This document shows, one piece after another, positions 1 through 8,142 of a stretch of DNA of 33,419 nt. The DNA is from Bacillota bacterium (GTDB lineage: Bacteria; Bacillota; SHA-98; UBA4971), in contig JAAYRV010000078.1 in assembly GCA_012518595.1 (NCBI GenBank), forward strand, positions 1 through 33,419, in the 5' to 3' direction. Every line of letters starts with the position of its first letter. Position 1 is the first letter of the stretch. The translations under genes were made by a program, and so were the position numbers. The notes under the pieces are model-generated. The model searched no databases. It was not told where the DNA came from and was given only the letters and a program-made list of their open reading frames with translations.

Positions 1-189
1 AAAGCAGCGCTCAAGAAGGGCTTCATAGATCCAGGGGAATCTATAGTAATGATATCGACTGGAAACGGGCTTAAGGATATTGTCAACGCCCAGCGTGCAG
101 CGCCTCCACCCATCGAGGTACTCCCATCCGTCAAGGAGCTGGAAAATAACCTCAAGGAAAAGGCGCCTGATCTACTCAAGGGGGAATGA
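1..189 (+). CDS. thrC: threonine synthase, C-terminal end (partial)
   Basis: This is the last 62 codons of a gene that begins before the window, open from base 1 to a TGA at 187-189. The peptide contains a GFIDPGESIVMISTGNGLKD stretch, which is typical of the C-terminal part of PLP-dependent threonine synthase, the enzyme that converts O-phosphohomoserine to threonine in the cytoplasm. The family assignment comes from recognising this tail only; the PLP lysine and the phosphate-binding regions lie outside the window. The next gene starts 3 bases after the stop, so the two may be co-transcribed, although nothing else links threonine synthesis to the catabolic genes downstream. Confidence 0.85.
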   Translation, partial: KAALKKGFIDPGESIVMISTGNGLKDIVNAQRAAPPPIEVLPSVKELENNLKEKAPDLLKGE

Positions 190-192
190 GCC

Positions 193-729
193 TTGCTTGG
201 TGCAAGAATACGGGCAAAACGCAAGGAACGCGGGAAGAGCCTCAGTGAGCTTTCTCAGCTGACCGGGCTGACCGCCAGTTTCCTGAGTCAGGTTGAAAGG
301 GATGTCACTGAGCCGTCTATTACATCTTTACGCAAAATTGCAAAAGCTCTCGACGTTCCGATATTCTACTTTCTCCTAAATACTGAAGAATACAGTCCGG
401 TGGTGAGAGCTGAAAACCGTAAAGTCCTAAGGTTTCCGCAATCCCATTTGACATTCGAACTCTTGACTCCGGATCTTAGCAGGCAAATGGAGTTAATGAT
501 CGCTACTCTTGAACCGGGCACATCCACTTGTGATGAACCCCTTACTCATCCGGGTGAAGAGTGTACTTTCGTCCTCAAAGGTGAGATGGAGATCCAAGTC
601 GGAGAAGACATCTATCATTTGAAAGAAGGGGACAGCATCTATTATTATTGCGCTATTCCCCATAAAATCACAAGCGTAGGCAAACAAGACCTGATTTTTA
701 TGTCGGCAATCACACCGCCGTCTTTCTAG
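193..729 (+). CDS. XRE-family regulator with C-terminal cupin domain
   Basis: A 178-residue DNA-binding regulator. Residues about 5-62 form a Cro/C1-type helix-turn-helix (LSELSQLTGLTASFLSQVER). Residues about 105-175 form a small cupin barrel with a PGEECTFVLKGEMEIQVG signature, as in PuuR-like regulators that sense a small molecule through the cupin. The start is a TTG at 193 with an AAGGGGG ribosome site lying inside the end of threonine synthase; the conserved domain begins only a few residues later. It directly precedes the catabolic island, so it is the best candidate for a pathway-specific regulator, possibly acting on the palindrome at 797-812. The family is certain from sequence; the effector and target are inferred. 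Confidence 0.9.
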   Translation: MLGARIRAKRKERGKSLSELSQLTGLTASFLSQVERDVTEPSITSLRKIAKALDVPIFYFLLNTEEYSPVVRAENRKVLRFPQSHLTFELLTPDLSRQMELMIATLEPGTSTCDEPLTHPGEECTFVLKGEMEIQVGEDIYHLKEGDSIYYYCAIPHKITSVGKQDLIFMSAITPPSF

Positions 730-796
730 CTGACAGGTAGATTGTGATTCTAAGTCGCCGGATGAAAATGATAAAGGACGAGCTTCGTAAGGGGAA

Positions 797-813
797 TTCT
801 GCTATAACAGAAC
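797..813 (+). promoter_or_regulatory. extended -10 promoter with overlapping palindrome before carbamate kinase
   Basis: The sequence TGCTATAAC at 800-808 fits an extended -10 element (TGnTATAAT type); no good -35 is visible, which is tolerated for extended -10 promoters. The same bases form a palindrome, TTCTG-N6-CAGAA (797-812), so a bound repressor would cover the -10. The site lies 68 bp beyond the XRE-cupin gene and about 60 bp before the carbamate kinase start. It is proposed as the island promoter and operator, inferred from sequence pattern only. Confidence 0.4.
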
Positions 814-871
814 ATGGAAAAACAGAAATAAGTAGGGTTTGGCGGAGGGTTAGAGGAGGGGGATTATATCA

Positions 872-1807
872 GTGCAGCAAACAATCGTCTTAGCGCTGGG
901 CGGTAATGCTATTTTGAGACCGGGCCAAAGAGGAACCGCAGAGGACCAGTTTGCGAATGTCAAGACAACATGCGAAAGCATCGCACGCATGGTCAAACAC
1001 GGTTATCGGGTAGTCATAACCCACGGTAACGGCCCGCAGGTTGGAAACATACTTATCCAGAACACACATTCACAAGACCTTGTCCCTGCCATGCCTTTAG
1101 ATGTATGTGGCGCGAAGAGCCAGGGACTCATAGGATACATGATTCAACAAGCTCTCCACAACGAGCTGGTCAAAGAGGACATCAACGTTCCTGTTGCCAC
1201 CGTCCTTACTCAGGTGATAGTCGATGAAAACGATCCTGCGTTCAAAAATCCTACTAAACCCATAGGACCTTTCTATACAGAGGACGAAGCGCGGCGGTTC
1301 GAAAAAGAGCGCGGTGAAAAGTGGGTGGAAGACTCAGGCAGAGGCTGGCGCAAAGTTGTCCCGTCGCCTCTCCCGGTTGAGATATTCGAGAAATCCGCAA
1401 TCGCAGCCCTCATCAAACAAGGCACCGTAGTGATTGCTGCAGGTGGCGGAGGCATACCCGTTATTCAGAAAGACAATACGCTACGAGGAATCGAAGCTGT
1501 TATAGACAAGGATCTGGCAAGCTCCAAGTTGGCAGGAGATATCAAAGCCGATATCCTAATGATCCTTACAGACGTTGAAAGAGTTGCAATCAATTACCGC
1601 ACTCCGGCTGAAACATATCTTACTGAAATTACCGTTGATGAAGCTAAGAAGTACATGGAGGAAGGACATTTCAGTGCAGGCAGCATGGGTCCTAAAGTTC
1701 AAGCTGCAATTGACTTTGCTTCCGGTGGCGGAACTTCAATTATTGCATCTCTCAAACGAAGCTTAGATGCACTAAGAGGTACAAGCGGCACGAGAATCAA
1801 GTTGTAG
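872..1807 (+). CDS. arcC: carbamate kinase
   Basis: A 311-residue cytoplasmic kinase of the amino-acid-kinase fold, the usual length for the family. It catalyses carbamoyl phosphate + ADP to ATP + CO2 + ammonia, the energy-yielding end step of arginine, agmatine, allantoin or purine fermentation. Visible signatures are LALGGNAIL near the N terminus, THGNGPQVGN, and the glycine-rich AAGGGGIPV loop. The start is GTG at 872, preceded by GAGGAGGGGG at the right spacing. It opens the catabolic island. A partner carbamoyltransferase would normally supply carbamoyl phosphate, but only a remnant of one is present, at 4557-4682. In E. coli the equivalent gene beside the related cluster is yqeA. Confidence 0.95.
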   Translation: MQQTIVLALGGNAILRPGQRGTAEDQFANVKTTCESIARMVKHGYRVVITHGNGPQVGNILIQNTHSQDLVPAMPLDVCGAKSQGLIGYMIQQALHNELVKEDINVPVATVLTQVIVDENDPAFKNPTKPIGPFYTEDEARRFEKERGEKWVEDSGRGWRKVVPSPLPVEIFEKSAIAALIKQGTVVIAAGGGGIPVIQKDNTLRGIEAVIDKDLASSKLAGDIKADILMILTDVERVAINYRTPAETYLTEITVDEAKKYMEEGHFSAGSMGPKVQAAIDFASGGGTSIIASLKRSLDALRGTSGTRIKL

Positions 1808-1891
1808 GAAACACACAAAATAAAGACTGTCTAAAAGAACATCTCAAGAAAAATATCTTCCACCAAATGTGACATAAAGGTGAGCAACATC

Positions 1892-3271
1892 ATGAATTAC
1901 CTTATCAAAGGTGGCATCGTAATAACTGAAAAAGGCGCGCTCCCTCAAGATGTGGCCATCGATAACCAACGAATATCCGCAGTAGGACGTGACCTGCCTG
2001 ATTCTCCCGGTAGAGTCACATTGGACGCTAAAGGGAAATATGTGCTTCCCGGTGTAATTGATGCTCATACCCATTTCGCGCTCCGTTCCCGCGGCACAAT
2101 AACAGCTGATGATTTTGCATCGGGGACAATGGCTGCAGCGTGCGGCGGAGTCACAACTGTCATTGATTTTGCGGATCAGATACCCGGCAAAAGCCTGGCA
2201 GACGCGGCTCAGGTACGCATTGACGAAGCAGAACCCCATGTGGCGACAGATTTTGCCTTACACATGACTATGACAAAAACCCCGGACAATCTTGACGGTG
2301 AACTCAGAGACCTCCTTGAGTTGGGAGTAAGCGCAGTTAAACTATTCACAACGTACAGGGCTGCAGGATACCTCCTTGAGAAGGATGATTTTATTCGGCT
2401 CTCAAAAGCCGCACACCGGGCAGGCCTTCTTGTGACAGTTCACGCAGAAGACAATGATCTTGTTGAAAATCTTGAAGCCCGAATGCAAGAAAAGGGTGAA
2501 ACCGCCCCTTCCTACCATGCGGCATCAAGACCTGCGAAAGCGGAAGCGTCGGCAATCCGGAATACTGCGTCTATCCTGGGTGAAGCAGGGGTGCCCGTCT
2601 ACTTCGTCCATGTATCCAGCGGCCCGGGGCTGGAAGCGGTCAGAGAGGCCAGAGGGAAAGGCTACTCAATCTATGCTGAAACCTCGCCTCATTACTTAAC
2701 ACTCACTTCTCACCTATACGCAGGGGATGACGCGAGAGAGTTCATCATGACTCCCCCGCTCCGAGACTCCTGCGACATAGACACTCTTTGGGACGGGGTT
2801 CTAAACGGTGAATTTCATGTTATCGCAACTGACCATTGCTCTTTTACACGTAAGCAAAAAGCCCAAGGGACGTCATGCTTTAATACTCTCCCCGGGATTC
2901 CCGGGGTTGAAACCTTACTTCCTCTGGTTCACTACGAGGGTGTAGTAAAGCGGGGCATGCCCCTTTCCGAACTGGCGCGAATGCTTTCGTTTTGCCCTGC
3001 GAAATTGTTCGGGCTCTATCCGCAAAAGGGCACAATAGCGCCAGGCGCAGACGCGGATATAGTCATTTTCGATCCAAATCTGCCAAAGACCATAACTGCT
3101 GACTCACAGCACTCTAAGGCAGATTACACACCGTATGAGGGCAGGACCGTACAAGGGTACCCCACTACTGTCCTTGTTCGTGGCAAAGTTGTATATGATA
3201 ACGGAGTTTTTCTCGGAGTTCCGGGAAGCGGCAGATTCATTGCTTCGAAGGGGCGTAAAAACCGAGATTAA
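1892..3271 (+). CDS. hyuA: dihydropyrimidinase / hydantoinase (cyclic amidohydrolase)
   Basis: A 459-residue TIM-barrel metal hydrolase that opens cyclic ureides such as dihydropyrimidines or hydantoins to N-carbamoyl acids. Metal ligands visible are the HTH motif (H59, H61), the likely carbamylated lysine K150 in AVKLF, a histidine in VTVHAED near 187, HVSS, and an aspartate in ATDHCSF. ATG at 1892 is chosen because AAAGGTGA lies 8 bases upstream; an in-frame GTG at 1880 would overlap that ribosome site. The family covers D-hydantoinase, dihydropyrimidinase and allantoinase; neighbours YgeY and SsnA point to the HyuA/YgeZ role in purine-type ring opening, while PreT-PreA would suit dihydropyrimidines. 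The substrate is therefore unresolved. Confidence 0.9.
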   Translation: MNYLIKGGIVITEKGALPQDVAIDNQRISAVGRDLPDSPGRVTLDAKGKYVLPGVIDAHTHFALRSRGTITADDFASGTMAAACGGVTTVIDFADQIPGKSLADAAQVRIDEAEPHVATDFALHMTMTKTPDNLDGELRDLLELGVSAVKLFTTYRAAGYLLEKDDFIRLSKAAHRAGLLVTVHAEDNDLVENLEARMQEKGETAPSYHAASRPAKAEASAIRNTASILGEAGVPVYFVHVSSGPGLEAVREARGKGYSIYAETSPHYLTLTSHLYAGDDAREFIMTPPLRDSCDIDTLWDGVLNGEFHVIATDHCSFTRKQKAQGTSCFNTLPGIPGVETLLPLVHYEGVVKRGMPLSELARMLSFCPAKLFGLYPQKGTIAPGADADIVIFDPNLPKTITADSQHSKADYTPYEGRTVQGYPTTVLVRGKVVYDNGVFLGVPGSGRFIASKGRKNRD

Positions 3272-3306
3272 CTATCAAACGCGTAACTCGAAAAACGCAT
3301 TGATAG
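3272..3306 (+). other. intercistronic hairpin after hyuA
   Basis: Immediately after the hyuA stop codon, CTATCAA (3272-3278) pairs with TTGATAG (3300-3306), and inside it GCGT (3281-3284) pairs with ACGC (3295-3298) around a 10-base loop. No run of T follows, so it is more likely an mRNA-stabilising or processing element than a strong terminator. The function is inferred. Confidence 0.4.
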
Positions 3307-3341
3307 GTTAACAATTCAATAATTACGAAGGGGGACGTTTT

Positions 3342-4556
3342 ATGAAATTTACAGACGAGCAAATGGCAAAAATCAGGGAAGCTTCAGAAAAGTATACAGA
3401 TGATATTGTCGCATTTCTCAGAGACCTTATTGAAATACCCAGTTTTAGTTCAGAAGAAGGAGACTGCATAAAGAGGATTAAGGAGGAAATGGAGAAGGTC
3501 GGGTTTGACGACGTGAAGATTGACGCCATAGGTAACGTCATTGGCACAATCGGAAACGGCCCGAGAAAGATCCTGTATGACTCCCACATTGACACAGTGG
3601 CTATCGCAGACCCAACTGCATGGGAGCATGATCCTTTCAAAGGTGCGATAAAAGACGGCATCATCTATGGACGCGGCGCTTCCGACAACAAGGCAGCGAT
3701 AGCGTGTATGGTTTACGCGGGAAAAATCATCAAAGAGCTTGGTCTTCTACCTGATGATATTACCCTTTATATCGCAGGAGTCGTTCAGGAAGAAGACTGT
3801 GACGGTTGGGCAGTGTACGAGATGATTACCACACAGGGAATCAAACCCGACTGCGTTCTGATAGGCGAATGCACCAACCTGGCAATCAACCGCGGCCATC
3901 GTGGACGTTGTGAAATCAAAGTCACCACTAAAGGAGTCTCCTGTCATGCAAGCGCTCCTGAGCGCGGCCTAAATGCAGTCTACAAAATGGTCCCGATCAT
4001 ACAAGGAATCGAGAAGCTTCAGGGCAATCTGAAAGACGATCCTTTCATAGGACCTGGCAGCATCGCTGTTACATCCATCGAGTGCAAGACCGGTTCACTA
4101 AACGTTGTGCCTGATGAGTGCACCATCTATATTGACAGACGGATGACCGTAGGCGAGACAACCGAGTCTTCCATAGAAGAGATCAAGGCTCTGCCAGGCG
4201 CTGAAGAAGCTGAAGTCAGCCTTCTCCAGTATGAAACACCGAGTTGGACCGGATATACGCCTGAGTGGGATAAGTACTTCCCCACATGGGTGCTAGAAGA
4301 AGATCATCCGGTGGTCCAGGCAGGAATGGATTGCGGCAAGGCCCTCTTTGGCGAGATGCCCCCGACAAGCAGATGGGTATTCTCAACTGACGGCATATCC
4401 ACCATGGGCAGACTGGGCATACCTACAATCGGATTTGGCCCTGCGGAAGAAAGGCACGCCCACTCCGTTGATGACCAGGTAAGGATTGATCATCTGACAA
4501 AATCGGCTATGTTCTACTCTTTGTTCCCTGCAGTGTACTCTAAGCGCGTTAAGTAA
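3342..4556 (+). CDS. ygeY: YgeY-type M20 family metal hydrolase
   Basis: A 404-residue di-zinc hydrolase of the M20/ArgE/DapE group. Catalytic features are DSHIDTV (H82, D84), the bridging aspartate D115 in GRGASDNKAA, and the glutamate pair E150/E151 in VVQEED. Length and sequence match YgeY, the member that travels with selenium-dependent molybdenum hydroxylase and anaerobic purine-degradation clusters. There it is thought to hydrolyse an open-ring carbamoyl or amide intermediate. The ATG has a GAAGGGGG ribosome site. It follows hyuA by 70 bp and precedes a carbamoyltransferase remnant in the same reading frame. YgeY identity is confident from family knowledge; the exact substrate is inferred. 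Confidence 0.9.
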   Translation: MKFTDEQMAKIREASEKYTDDIVAFLRDLIEIPSFSSEEGDCIKRIKEEMEKVGFDDVKIDAIGNVIGTIGNGPRKILYDSHIDTVAIADPTAWEHDPFKGAIKDGIIYGRGASDNKAAIACMVYAGKIIKELGLLPDDITLYIAGVVQEEDCDGWAVYEMITTQGIKPDCVLIGECTNLAINRGHRGRCEIKVTTKGVSCHASAPERGLNAVYKMVPIIQGIEKLQGNLKDDPFIGPGSIAVTSIECKTGSLNVVPDECTIYIDRRMTVGETTESSIEEIKALPGAEEAEVSLLQYETPSWTGYTPEWDKYFPTWVLEEDHPVVQAGMDCGKALFGEMPPTSRWVFSTDGISTMGRLGIPTIGFGPAEERHAHSVDDQVRIDHLTKSAMFYSLFPAVYSKRVK

Positions 4557-4682
4557 TACGGAGGCTACGAAGTCACAGACCCGGTAATTGAACGTCAGCA
4601 GTCGGTAGTCTGGGACGAGGCAGAAAACAGACTCCATGTAGCTAAAGCCATAATGGCATTGACGATGGGAGGTAGGTCGTAA
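4557..4682 (+). pseudogene. remnant of ornithine-carbamoyltransferase-like gene (C-terminal 41 codons)
   Basis: The 41 codons after the ygeY stop, open in the same frame to TAA at 4680-4682, read [19 protein letters not shown] and then [20 protein letters not shown]. This is the conserved C-terminal end of ornithine carbamoyltransferases ([19 protein letters not shown]). There is no start codon in a sensible position and the carbamoyl-phosphate and ornithine-binding domains are absent, so only the tail survives, apparently after a deletion that brought it against ygeY. In related clusters a carbamoyltransferase (ygeW) lies near ygeY and carbamate kinase, so this probably marks the loss of that gene here. 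The homology is recognised by eye; the deletion history is inferred. Confidence 0.75.
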
Positions 4683-4729
4683 GTAACCTCCAAGCGGGAT
4701 AGCCTTTTGTAAGGAGAAGGTGATTCATA

Positions 4730-5269
4730 ATGGGTGATATGCCGGGCGCCGTTAATACAGGTACACCATCTTCCGTAAAGTCCACTCTTGAGGTGTCTAT
4801 GGAAGTAAATGGAGATACTGTACGAAGGGAGGTCCCGGCATCCCGCACTCTGATAGACTTTTTGCGGGATGACTTGGGCCTTACAGGTACAAAAGAAGGT
4901 TGTGGCAAGGGAGAATGCGGTGCTTGCACCGTCCTAGTTGACGGCAAGCCTGTAAACTCATGCTTAATGTTGGCTTATCAAGCAAACGGATGCAAGGTCA
5001 CGACTATCGAAGGCTTGGAAAGAAACGGAGAATTGCACCCTCTACAGGAAGCGTTCATGGAAGAAGGCGCAGTGCAATGCGGATTCTGCATACCGGGAAT
5101 GATTATGGCTGCCAAAGCCATACTGGATGCTAACCCTGAACCAACACGTGACGAGATTCGTCAGGGGATTTCAGGTAATATCTGTAGATGCACAGGCTAT
5201 GTCAAGATAATTGATGCGATTGAAGCTGCTGCAGAACGTAAGTGCAAGAGTTGCTCATGTGAGGAGTAG
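4730..5269 (+). CDS. [2Fe-2S] subunit of a molybdenum hydroxylase (xanthine dehydrogenase-like)
   Basis: A 179-residue electron-transfer subunit with both family iron-sulfur domains: the plant-ferredoxin-type cluster (C58, C63, C66, C78) and the helical cluster (C117, C120, C152, C154). It would pass electrons between the molybdenum site and FAD of a three-subunit hydroxylase. A 20-residue N-terminal extension precedes the usual start of the fold, and the C terminus carries three extra cysteines (C172, C175, C177). AAGGAGAAGG precedes the ATG. Its FAD and molybdenum partners are probably the genes at 9345 and 10543, separated from it by maturation and PreT-PreA genes, an unusually dispersed layout. 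Confidence 0.92.
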   Translation: MGDMPGAVNTGTPSSVKSTLEVSMEVNGDTVRREVPASRTLIDFLRDDLGLTGTKEGCGKGECGACTVLVDGKPVNSCLMLAYQANGCKVTTIEGLERNGELHPLQEAFMEEGAVQCGFCIPGMIMAAKAILDANPEPTRDEIRQGISGNICRCTGYVKIIDAIEAAAERKCKSCSCEE

Positions 5270-5278
5270 TCACTTATC

Positions 5279-5905
5279 ATGATAGGCGCAATTATTCTGG
5301 CAGCCGGAGAATCTAAGAGAATGGGAACCTTGAAACAGGTTTTGCCATGGGGTGACAAGACAGTGATTGAAGCCTCAGTGGATGCAGCTTGCAATGCCCC
5401 GGGAGTCAGTCAAGTAGTGACCGTGCTTGGGCATGAAGCTGCCAGGATTCGAGCTGTCCTGGATAAAGAGAGCCGGCCCAAATTGCGACTTACGTTGAAC
5501 CCTGACTACAAGTCAGGCATGTTTTCATCAGTTAAGGCGGGAATTAGTTCCCTTGACCCGAGAATTGAAGCGTTTTTTGTAGCGCCTGCGGATCAACCGG
5601 AGATACAACCTGAGGTGTATGAGAAGATCCTCGAAGTATTCAGACGCCAGGGGCAGTCCGACGATATAGTAATCCCTGTATACCAAGGACGAGGAGGACA
5701 TCCTACACTATTTCGGGCTGCTCTCCGCAGCGAGATCATGAGTATGCCCTACGATGGAAACGGACTACGCGATGTAATCCGGAAGCATGAAGATAGGGTG
5801 TTCCGTGTGAATATGGAGTATTCAGGCATCATTTATGATCTGGACACCAAAGAAGACTACCATCGGGCAATGTATAGGAGGACGAGACATGACAGCTCGA
5901 CCTGA
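5279..5905 (+). CDS. MocA/YgfJ-like nucleotidyltransferase (molybdopterin cytidylyltransferase type)
   Basis: A 208-residue nucleotidyltransferase with the LAAGESKRMG nucleotide-binding motif at residues 7-16 and APADQPEI in the metal-binding region, as in MobA/MocA. MocA-type enzymes attach CMP to molybdopterin, giving the dinucleotide cofactor used by bacterial xanthine-dehydrogenase-family enzymes. Its position right after a hydroxylase small subunit and overlapping the XdhC-type gene supports a cofactor-maturation role. Choice of CTP over GTP is inferred from that context, not read from residues. Confidence 0.88.
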   Translation: MIGAIILAAGESKRMGTLKQVLPWGDKTVIEASVDAACNAPGVSQVVTVLGHEAARIRAVLDKESRPKLRLTLNPDYKSGMFSSVKAGISSLDPRIEAFFVAPADQPEIQPEVYEKILEVFRRQGQSDDIVIPVYQGRGGHPTLFRAALRSEIMSMPYDGNGLRDVIRKHEDRVFRVNMEYSGIIYDLDTKEDYHRAMYRRTRHDSST

Positions 5906-6725
5906 TGATTCTATAGCTGTATACGAAGGCATACACCGGGCAATTCAAGAAGGACGGCCTGCCGCCCTCGCAGTCGTAGTGGCAACCAGCGGGTCATCAC
6001 CGGGCCTGCCTGGTTTCAAAATGCTGGTTTTTGCCGATGGAACATCAATCGGGACTGTAGGCGGAGGAGAACTTGAAGCCCGGATCATAAGAGAAAGTAC
6101 ACACGTTTTTGTGGAAAATGTACCTAAGTTTATGGAAGTCGATCTTACTCCAATGGACAGAGACAACCTGGGAATGGTTTGCGGTGGGCGAGCTAAGATC
6201 TATATAGAACCTGTCGTTCCCCGCCAGAGAGCAGTTATATTCGGGGCAGGCCATGTAGGAATCGCCACTGCTCACATCGCCGGAATCGCGGGGTTTCGAG
6301 TGACTGTAGTTGACGATAGGCCTGAGTTCGCCAAGGCAGCCGAAGCCGCAGCTGACGAAGTTATAATATCTGATTTCGAGGAAGCTGTAGACAATTTAGA
6401 AGTGGATTCCAGGACATATATAGTCATTGTCACACGCGGCCACAGCCATGACAAAGAAACACTGGCAGGATGCCTTAAGAAAAGCCAACCTTATCCTTCG
6501 TACATCGGCATGATTGGCAGCAAAACGAAAGTAAGGAAGACTTTCGATGCACTGAAAAGCGAAGGATTTTCCGAGGAAGATATCGAAAGAGTATATTCAC
6601 CAATCGGGCTTTCAATCGGGGCCCAAACTGCCCAAGAAATAGCTGTAAGTATCGTTGCTGAGATGGTTGCCGTTAAGAACAACAAACTATGGAATCCCGG
6701 TAGTGATCACAAGGAGGCAAATTAA
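5889..6725 (+). CDS. XdhC-family molybdenum cofactor sulfuration/insertion protein
   Basis: A 278-residue XdhC-type protein. The N-terminal XdhC/CoxI domain contains TSGSSPG, TVGGGELEARI and a CGG motif, and the C-terminal Rossmann domain starts at VIFGAGHVGIAT. XdhC binds the molybdenum cofactor, helps give it the terminal sulfido (or selenido) ligand and delivers it to the hydroxylase. ATG at 5889 has AGGAGGA just upstream and overlaps the preceding gene by 17 bases, indicating translational coupling. The YqeB-type selenium accessory proteins are related in name and role, but this protein has the full two-domain XdhC architecture. Whether it handles sulfur or selenium cannot be decided here. 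Confidence 0.88.
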   Translation: MTARPDDSIAVYEGIHRAIQEGRPAALAVVVATSGSSPGLPGFKMLVFADGTSIGTVGGGELEARIIRESTHVFVENVPKFMEVDLTPMDRDNLGMVCGGRAKIYIEPVVPRQRAVIFGAGHVGIATAHIAGIAGFRVTVVDDRPEFAKAAEAAADEVIISDFEEAVDNLEVDSRTYIVIVTRGHSHDKETLAGCLKKSQPYPSYIGMIGSKTKVRKTFDALKSEGFSEEDIERVYSPIGLSIGAQTAQEIAVSIVAEMVAVKNNKLWNPGSDHKEAN

Positions 6726-6726
6726 C

Positions 6727-8067
6727 GTGAGCGTCCGACCAAAAATGAAAGAACTTTCACTTGAAGAACGGAAAGCCGGATTTGATGAGGTGGAGAAGGG
6801 GCTTGCCCGCCACCAAGCGCTTCCGGAAGCTTCAAGATGCCTTTTCTGTCACGAAGCGCCGTGTGTCACCGGATGTATTGCCGGAATTGATGTGGTTGGT
6901 TTCATACGTCGCCTCAAAACAAGAAACTTTATAGGAGCTGCAAGACTGGCAAGAGAGGCTAACGTTTTCTCCGCAGTATGCGCCAGAGTGTGCCCGTCGG
7001 AAGAACAGTGTGAAAAACCGTGCTCCAGCACTAACCTGGCTGAACCTATTGCTATTTCAGCACTACATCGGTTTATCACTGACGAAGAACTGAAACGAGG
7101 CATACGCCCTCAGAAAGCCGGCGCCCCTACAGGGAAAAAAGTCTCAATAATAGGAGCAGGGCCTGCAGGACTCACATGCGCACACGAGCTTGGCAGATTA
7201 GGACACGAAGTCACAGTCTTCGAGGCTGAGGATGCGCCCGGAGGGCTTATGATCCATGGGATACCAAGATACAGGCTCCCCAGGGAAATCGTAAGCGCAG
7301 AAATCGAATATGCCCTATCCCCCGGCGTTAAGATGAGAACCGGCGTCTCAGTGGGCAAAGACATTTCATTTGATGGGGTACGTAAAGACTCAGACGCTGT
7401 TTTCATTGGGATAGGCCTGGGTTACAGGTCCGAGCTGAACACTCCCGGACACGATCTTCCCGGTGTGCTCCAAGCAGGAGAATTCTTGCGTATGGCAGCG
7501 CTTGGAGATGTGCCTGAACTATCAGGAACAGTCGCAGTTATCGGTGGCGGCAATGTAGCCATGGACGCAGCTTGTTCCGCGGTCCGGGCCGGCGCAAGTG
7601 AAGTCATTGTACTTTATCGACGTCGAGAGGAAGACATGCCTGCATGGGAAAGGGAACGGGAGTTTGCCAAGAAAGAAGGCGTAAAATTCCAGTGCCTCAC
7701 CGTTCCTCAGAAATTCATTGAGAAAGACGGTAGGCTGACCGCAATTGAGTGTGTTTCCACAAAACTTGGTAAGCTCGACTCAAGCGGACGTCCTCGCCCT
7801 GAGGTTATTCCCGGCAGCGAGCACACTATCGATGTTGACACCGTTATCCTGGCCACAGGTCAGGCGCCGTGGCCTGAGCTTTCTTCAGTATTCGGCGGTA
7901 TTCGACTTAGCTCTTCCGGAACTATTGAGGTAGATCCGGAAACTCTCGCTACGTCAGTAGAAGGGATTTTTGCAGGAGGAGACGCTGTCAACAGAGGCCA
8001 AACTGTGGTTCAAGCTGTCGCTGACGGCAAATTGGCAGCTAAATCTATTAATGATTTACTCTCTTGA
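6727..8067 (+). CDS. preT: PreT-like NAD-dependent dihydropyrimidine dehydrogenase subunit (GltD-type flavoprotein)
   Basis: A 446-residue flavin/iron-sulfur oxidoreductase. The N-terminal domain binds two [4Fe-4S] clusters (C38, C41, C46, C50 and C85, C89, C95, C99). FAD- and NAD-binding Rossmann motifs follow (GAGPAG at 143-148 and VIGGGNVAMDAA), with an LATGQAPW / GIFAGGD C-terminal FAD motif. GTG at 6727 is preceded by AAGGAGG. With PreA next door it matches the two-subunit enzyme that interconverts uracil/thymine and their dihydro forms using NAD(H). GltD-family proteins look alike, so the PreT assignment rests largely on the adjacent PreA. In the related enterobacterial purine cluster the large oxidoreductase YgfK takes a comparable place. 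Confidence 0.85.
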   Translation: MSVRPKMKELSLEERKAGFDEVEKGLARHQALPEASRCLFCHEAPCVTGCIAGIDVVGFIRRLKTRNFIGAARLAREANVFSAVCARVCPSEEQCEKPCSSTNLAEPIAISALHRFITDEELKRGIRPQKAGAPTGKKVSIIGAGPAGLTCAHELGRLGHEVTVFEAEDAPGGLMIHGIPRYRLPREIVSAEIEYALSPGVKMRTGVSVGKDISFDGVRKDSDAVFIGIGLGYRSELNTPGHDLPGVLQAGEFLRMAALGDVPELSGTVAVIGGGNVAMDAACSAVRAGASEVIVLYRRREEDMPAWEREREFAKKEGVKFQCLTVPQKFIEKDGRLTAIECVSTKLGKLDSSGRPRPEVIPGSEHTIDVDTVILATGQAPWPELSSVFGGIRLSSSGTIEVDPETLATSVEGIFAGGDAVNRGQTVVQAVADGKLAAKSINDLLS

Positions 8068-8142
8068 GAGATGAATATATACCACGCGACTAATAACTTT
8101 GGTCGTCGAAATGTTTAGGACTAATACGAGGAGGGACCGTAC

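Noticed and set aside
835-861. A G-quadruplex in the carbamate kinase leader
   Set aside because: Only three clear runs of three or more G are present; the last run is explained by the ribosome binding site.
762-893. A possible small protein of about 44 codons before carbamate kinase
   Set aside because: It runs across the candidate promoter and ribosome site of carbamate kinase and into that gene in another frame, with no domain character.
1844-2239. A 131-codon minus-strand frame over the start of hyuA
   Set aside because: It is the antisense shadow of a well-conserved hydantoinase N terminus and has no motif of its own.
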